A program made the position numbers and the translations under genes. From Shinisaurus crocodilurus (Eukaryota; Chordata; Lepidosauria; Squamata; Shinisauridae), in assembly GCA_021292165.1 (NCBI GenBank), contig CM037876.1:107594324-107658323 (forward strand): 64,000 nt of DNA. Reading direction: 5' to 3'. Shown here piece by piece: positions 38,401 through 44,400 of this stretch. The notes under the pieces are model-generated. The model worked only from the letters and a program-made list of their open reading frames with translations. It was not told the origin of the DNA and made no database searches. Position 1 is the first letter of the stretch, and the number at the start of each line of letters is the position of its first letter.

Positions 38401-41400
38401 GATTTAATCAATTTCCCCACCAAAATTTTTAGTAAAATTAATTTCAAAATTTCAGGCAACCACATGTACAAATAGCCTACACTTAATAGTTAAGAACACC
38501 AAATTATGCAGAAATAATTTCCTCATTTTTTTTTACGTTACCAGTATTATTGGTTACTAGGCTACCTACACGACAGGGTTGCAAAAAAATCATGATTTTT
38601 GGCAAAAAAAATTATCGATTTTTATTGATAATTTAATCAATGATTTAATCATTCTGATTTAAATCATTGCAACCCTGGCATCTCCTCTGATTTGGCTCTT
38701 GGAGATTGCAGCGAGACATGTGGAATGGAGAAAGGGTTCAATTCGGGTTTCTTCACATGATACACTTTTAATGGCTATGTGTGACAAACCTGTGTTGTGC
38801 TAATTATAATGTTTGAGGTGCATTAACCGCTCTTTAAAACTTTATATACATTATGGAAACTGACTGAGGTGCCAGGGCCAATGGCTGTATAGCCAGGATG
38901 GGTGCTGGAACACCTGGGTAATGGTGCCAGTCACTCACCTTTTTAGGGAGGTGGGCTGCTTTGTTATCCACCAACTGACGCCTTCAAACCTGGTCAGGGG
39001 AAGTCCATGGAGGACATGGCATGCATAACAGTGGCCAGGCCTGAGCCCCCTTTCTGCACACACAGCTCTTTTCCTCCTTCAAAAGCTCAAACTTTATCCT
39101 CATTTCTCCCGATAGTTTCTCATCATCCATCATATAAAGCTGCCTTCCCCAACCTGGTGCCCGCCAGATGGTTTGGATTACAACTCCCAATATTCCTGAC
39201 CATTGTTGCCTAGGACTGATGGGAGTTGAATCCCAAAACATCTGGAGGGGAAAGCTGAAACCTCTGTACATAAGAATATAAGAAGAGCTGTGCTGGATTA
39301 GACCAAGTCCAGCATTCAGTTCACGCAATGGCCAACCAGCTGCCCACGGGAAGCCCACAAGCAGGACATGAGTGCAACAGCACCCTCCTGCCCATGTTCC
39401 CCAGCAACTGGTGTGCACAGGCATACTGCCTCTGATGCTGGAGGTAGGGTAGAGCCATCAGGATTAGCAGCCATTGATTATTTATTTATTATATTTATAC
39501 CCCCGCCTTTTTTCCTTCAAGGAACCCAAGGTGGCTTACATAATCCTCCTCTTCCTCCTCCTCCTCCTCCTCCTCTCCATTTTATCCTCACAACAACCCT
39601 GTGAGGTAGGTTAGGCTGAGAGTCAGTGACTGGCCCAAAGTCACCGAGTGAGTTTCATGGCCGAGCGGGGACTAGAACCCGGATCTCCCGAGTCCCAGTC
39701 CAACACTCTCACCACTACGCCATGAGACTGCACCAAACTATACTCTTGATTAGTGGCAATACATGGCATTATAAAACCTGAGTTCCTTCTGCATTTGACA
39801 TGAATGATAAGAATTATGTTATGTAAGGAGAGTCGGTAGTTCACATAGGCGAACAGCCCCGACACCACTGCTCCTGAGCTTCCTCTGATACGGGGATCAT
39901 ACGGAGAAATGTATTCTCTGATACAGTACACTACTCGCTTTTATGTATGAGATAACATATTGTATGATACACTTATATACAAATGGATATACCCCTATTG
40001 TGATGTCAGTGATTGTGCGTGACGGTTTCAAAATGTGGCACTGAAATAATGGAGTTTGTGTTATTGTATCCATGGAGCACTGGCTCGTACAATCTCTGTA
40101 CTGAGGGTGGGAGGGAGGGAGAGACTGAATAGAAGCTCTTCACCACCCTAAACCAGCTCTAGGAGTCACCCCCCCACAACTATTTATACAGTGAGAAAAG
40201 ATCTGAGAGAGTTTTTTTCCCTTTGACAGAAGAGTAATAAATGCCTTGAAAAGAATTTTGCCACAGCATGAAATCATCTCCTGGGCTTTGGGAGCTGATT
40301 AATGGGTGCATGAACCCCCAAAGCAGGTGATGTACACGGACACGTGCCACCCTCCACTACATCCTGCTGCAGGCAGCTGCTTCATACCTTATACGATTTG
40401 TCTCAGGAGTTCGCCTTGGGCTGATTTCGTAATACATACATACATGTCAGGGCCTATGCCTGTTTGGATGCTCAATCCAGTTTTAGTTCTAAAGAACTAA
40501 AGGTATGGTCTGAAGGCACATGGTAGGCCTTCAGGGTATGCCTCCTAGAGCGTGGTCTGAAGGCACATGAGGCAGCCACCATGCTGAAGCTAAGCAGGTC
40601 TGGGTCTGGTCAGTGCTTGGAGGGGAGACCACCTGGAAACCACATGCAGCCACCTTGAGTTCCATGATGGAAGAAAGGTGGGATAGAAATGTAATAAATA
40701 AATAAAATAAAATAAAGAACTGGAACAATTCTATAACGGTGCCGGTGCAGCAAGACCTGAAAATTGAAAAAAAAAATTATTTGGGTCACAAACTAGTGTT
40801 CTGGATCATGTGGAGAGCCCCCATGGATAGAGAAAGCTCTCCTCTTCGCAGAGTCGCCTCCGAGAGGGAGAACGGAGGGGGCAGGGCTGGCACGCTCCCC
40901 CTCCTTGCCTATTTACACCACTGTGCTTTGAGAAAGCCTGCATAGGGCTGTGTTCCTGTGCCAGTCACCAAGGGTCAGGCACCTTAGCTGCTCTGGGGTC
41001 ATAAAGTGAAAGAAAGGTTCAAGAACTGGTGTGCGTATATGTATAAGAGGATCACTTTTCTGATTTGCCTTTTGCACAAACATACTTGGGGTGAAGGTTT
41101 GACCTTTGGCTAAATAGATGGATAAACAAGTCCCCCCACCCCCAAAGAGGAAGCTGTCAGATATTTTAGAAACTTGGCAGCTTGTCTGGCCTTTCCGCAG
41201 GGAAGCCTCCTTGCCCCTCGAATGGGAATTGAGCTTTTCTAACAATCTGATGTTGTCTCCTGGCTTTAGTTGCTGCTCTGCCGCCAGTTGTTTCCACTGC
41301 CACAGAAGTTAAAGCTAACCCTGAGCAAATTGGGAAGACTGACCTCCTCCTCTCTTTTTCCCTTAAAAAAAAAAAGCACCCCTTACTGCAGCCTCCCCCA

Positions 41401-44400
41401 ACCTGGTTGCCCTCCAGATATTTTGGACCACAGTGCCCAGCATTCCTGACCACTGGCCATGCTGCCTGGGGCTGATGTGGGTTGAAGTCCCAAACATGGA
41501 GGGCTCCAGATGTGGGAAGGCTGCCTTACTGCAAGGGAGGAGTGGCCTAGGGGGCAAATTCCAGCCCTCAACTTCTGCCCCAGCCCCAGCCCCAGCCCCA
41601 TTGTATGGGTCACTGTGCCATGGAGAGTGCTGGTACTTCTGCTAGGGGCAAGTGGGCACGCTCTCACCTTAGGCGTCTGGTGGAGCCCTCACTGCCAATT
41701 ACGGCTGTTTACAGCCCACAGAGCCAAGGTTTAAGAGCCTAAGGGAGTGGCCTATGTTAAGCCTAGGGGCTCCGTCAAGGTACATGCCATGTTGGGGTTT
41801 TATTTGATTCTGTTTCACACTAAATTTGTTCTTGGGAGCATTAAAAAAAAAAAAAAAAAAAGCTAAACAAGGGATTTTATTTTTATTCCAGATGGGAAAA
41901 AAAGGTTCATTGGCATAAGGATGGTGACCCTAACGCCAGTGTAAGTCTCAGTATACGTGAATGCGGAACATCTTGAGCTGCAATCAGGAAGATAAGAGTT
42001 CCCCCAGTCATCCTTTCACACTGTCAGCACCTTACCCACCTTTCCCCAATCTTGCCTTCCTCAAATCCAGGGGAGGCCCACAGCACTACCCAGGTGCTTT
42101 CGCCTGAAAGGCTCGTGCCCTTTATCGCCACTGGATTCCTGTGCCTGTTCCCTGAACCCTCAACCACCACCTCTATCCCTCCTGCTGTTAAAACAATACA
42201 AGCCTTGCCTACCCACCTTGCCTTTCATCAATGTAAATATTAAAATATGCATAAACATGTAGCAGGGATGTTGGAGAGTCCTTGGTCTCAAGTCACGAGT
42301 CAAGTCACGAGTCTTTGGACCCGAGTCTCGAGTCCGAGTCTGAGTCCTTGGTCCAAAATGGTGACTCACGAGTCCCGAGTCACTCCCAAAGCTGACTCTA
42401 CGAGTCCCTATTAAAATCAATGGGGTTTTCCCCCAACAAAATAAGGCTACTTCAGATGTGTGGCTTAAATAAATTCTAGGCACAAGTGTGCCTTTTTATT
42501 TCAAAACTCTGCAACTGATTTTGGCAAGAACAGACCAGGCAGACAAACCCAAAATAACCAGACAGGCAGAGGAGGCAGGGAACCCCAAAGCAGGCAGGCA
42601 GAGGCCTTTGTCTTGGACAATTCAAACTGTGGAACTGGTCAAGAAGAGACCAGGCAGGCAGAGGAGGCAGGGAACCTCCCCAAACAGGCAGGCAGAGGCA
42701 GCCAAACCCAAAATGTCTGAAAGGTTGCATTTTGGGAAAATGATTTTAAAAAATAAAATCTTCATCGGCGATCACACTTCTCTCCACTCCTGGCACAGCC
42801 CAGGGATGTTGAAGAGTCCTTGGTCTCGAGTCTCGAGTCCCATTAAAAATATTGGGACTTGAGTGGGACTCGAGTCAGAGGGGGGACTCAGTCCGACTCA
42901 CGAGTCGAGTCCGAGTCCCCATCCCTGACATGTAGTAAAGCTGTTGTTGTTTTTTAAAAAATGAATCCATTGGGGTAGAAATCTGTAGGTTCTTCAAAAG
43001 CTTCTATCAGAAGAGAAAAAATAAAATGTAGGGGGGTATTTTCCTTTTAAGAGTAGCAGCAGCAGCAGCAGTAATATAATGATTCAATTTTGGTAATACT
43101 TGTGCTTTTTTTTTTTTTTTAGACTAGTGGAAGAACTTAAACTTAAAGATCCAGATTTTCCAGATATCAGTAGTGGAATTTATGTACATGAAGTTGTTCC
43201 AAATTCACCATCACATAGGTATGTTGGTCCCAAACCAGAAGCTGTTGCTCTACTTAAAACATGCTATATCCAACAGAAACCAACAGAGGTTTTGTGGTTG
43301 ACTTTTTTGTTTTATTTTTATCTTCTAAAAAAACCCTTGTAATTAGATTTGTACCTACTTTCTTTTTCAGGAGCAGTATATCTAATGATATTTCTATTTT
43401 TAAATGTCTTTCTGCAGTCTCAGCTGTTCTAGATCTTAAATCAAGTATGAGGTCCATAATGTGTATTTGGTAGGCCAAAAAAAAAGCCCCTTTATTTTTT
43501 TTTTAATTTTTTTGATTTCTGCTCTCTAATCATAATAGATTGGCTGTAGTTTTGGAATTTGTGTACCTCAGAGTACTTTTACAAACTTCATATCAATATT
43601 ATCAGAACATTTTGAGAGGTAAAAGTTGTCCGGTTGCATCCAAAGATCCCTTCCCACCAGACAAAGGGAACCTCTGGATGCAACCGGTTGTTCTTGTTAT
43701 GAGTTTCTCCAAACATTTCCCCCCGGGAAAAATATTACATAGATTTGTATGTGATTTATATACATCTAGTAGAAATGGCTGTCTAGATAGTATTCATTAT
43801 ACCTTATAGACCAGTGTTCTCCAGATGTTTAGACCTTGGGTCCCCAGATGTTTTTGACCTACAACTCTGGCTACGCTGGCTGGGGCATGCTGGGAGTTGT
43901 AGGCCAAAAACATCTGGGGACCCAAGGTTGAAGAACACTGCTGTAGACACTGATCTATGAACATTGATGCTAAACTCTGGGAGTTACGGTGTTTACAAAT
44001 TCACCGATCCATTAAAAAGCAGAAAACGTGAGTTAAGGCACGCTCTGCACTATATAAGCAGCAGACATGTTCTACGCCTTAGTTTCTGTGCGCCCCACAC
44101 TTTCCCTTGGTCTTTGAGCCTTGATCATCTTTCTCTGCAAGTTGAGAAAACGCTAATGCTCACAATGCAATAGGGCAGTTGCCACTTAGCTTCTTACTGA
44201 CCTCTTGCTTTCCTTTTGCACTTTGATTTGAATTAGAGAGAATAGCATACATTAAGTGACTAAGACCAGCATCAAGGGTTGGCATTATCAGGCATCTTCC
44301 AAGGCCCACATCCCATCAGGGGCCCACTGATGACCCTTAGAGTGTTCCAACCCTGCCACCACTCCTAGCTATCGCTGCCTGTTCATCTACCCTCTCAGGG

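Larger units (their letters stand above)
30537..41891 (+). other. HTRA3: HTRA3 intron 6
   Basis: GT-AG intron of 11.4 kb, split by many DNA-transposon-like insertions listed separately (30785-32464, 32493-32897, 33570-33690, 38317-38677) plus SINEs at 39.5 and 40.6 kb. A palindromic ACTTACCTAGGAGTGAGTCC element lies near 35650-35712, and CAACCTGG-type palindromes near 39145-39255 and 41390-41525. In 33900-38300 I see otherwise only a poly-T/poly-A junction near 36874-36898. In mammals a short HTRA3 isoform uses an alternative terminal exon in this part of the gene; I could not locate a counterpart. Confidence 0.85.
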
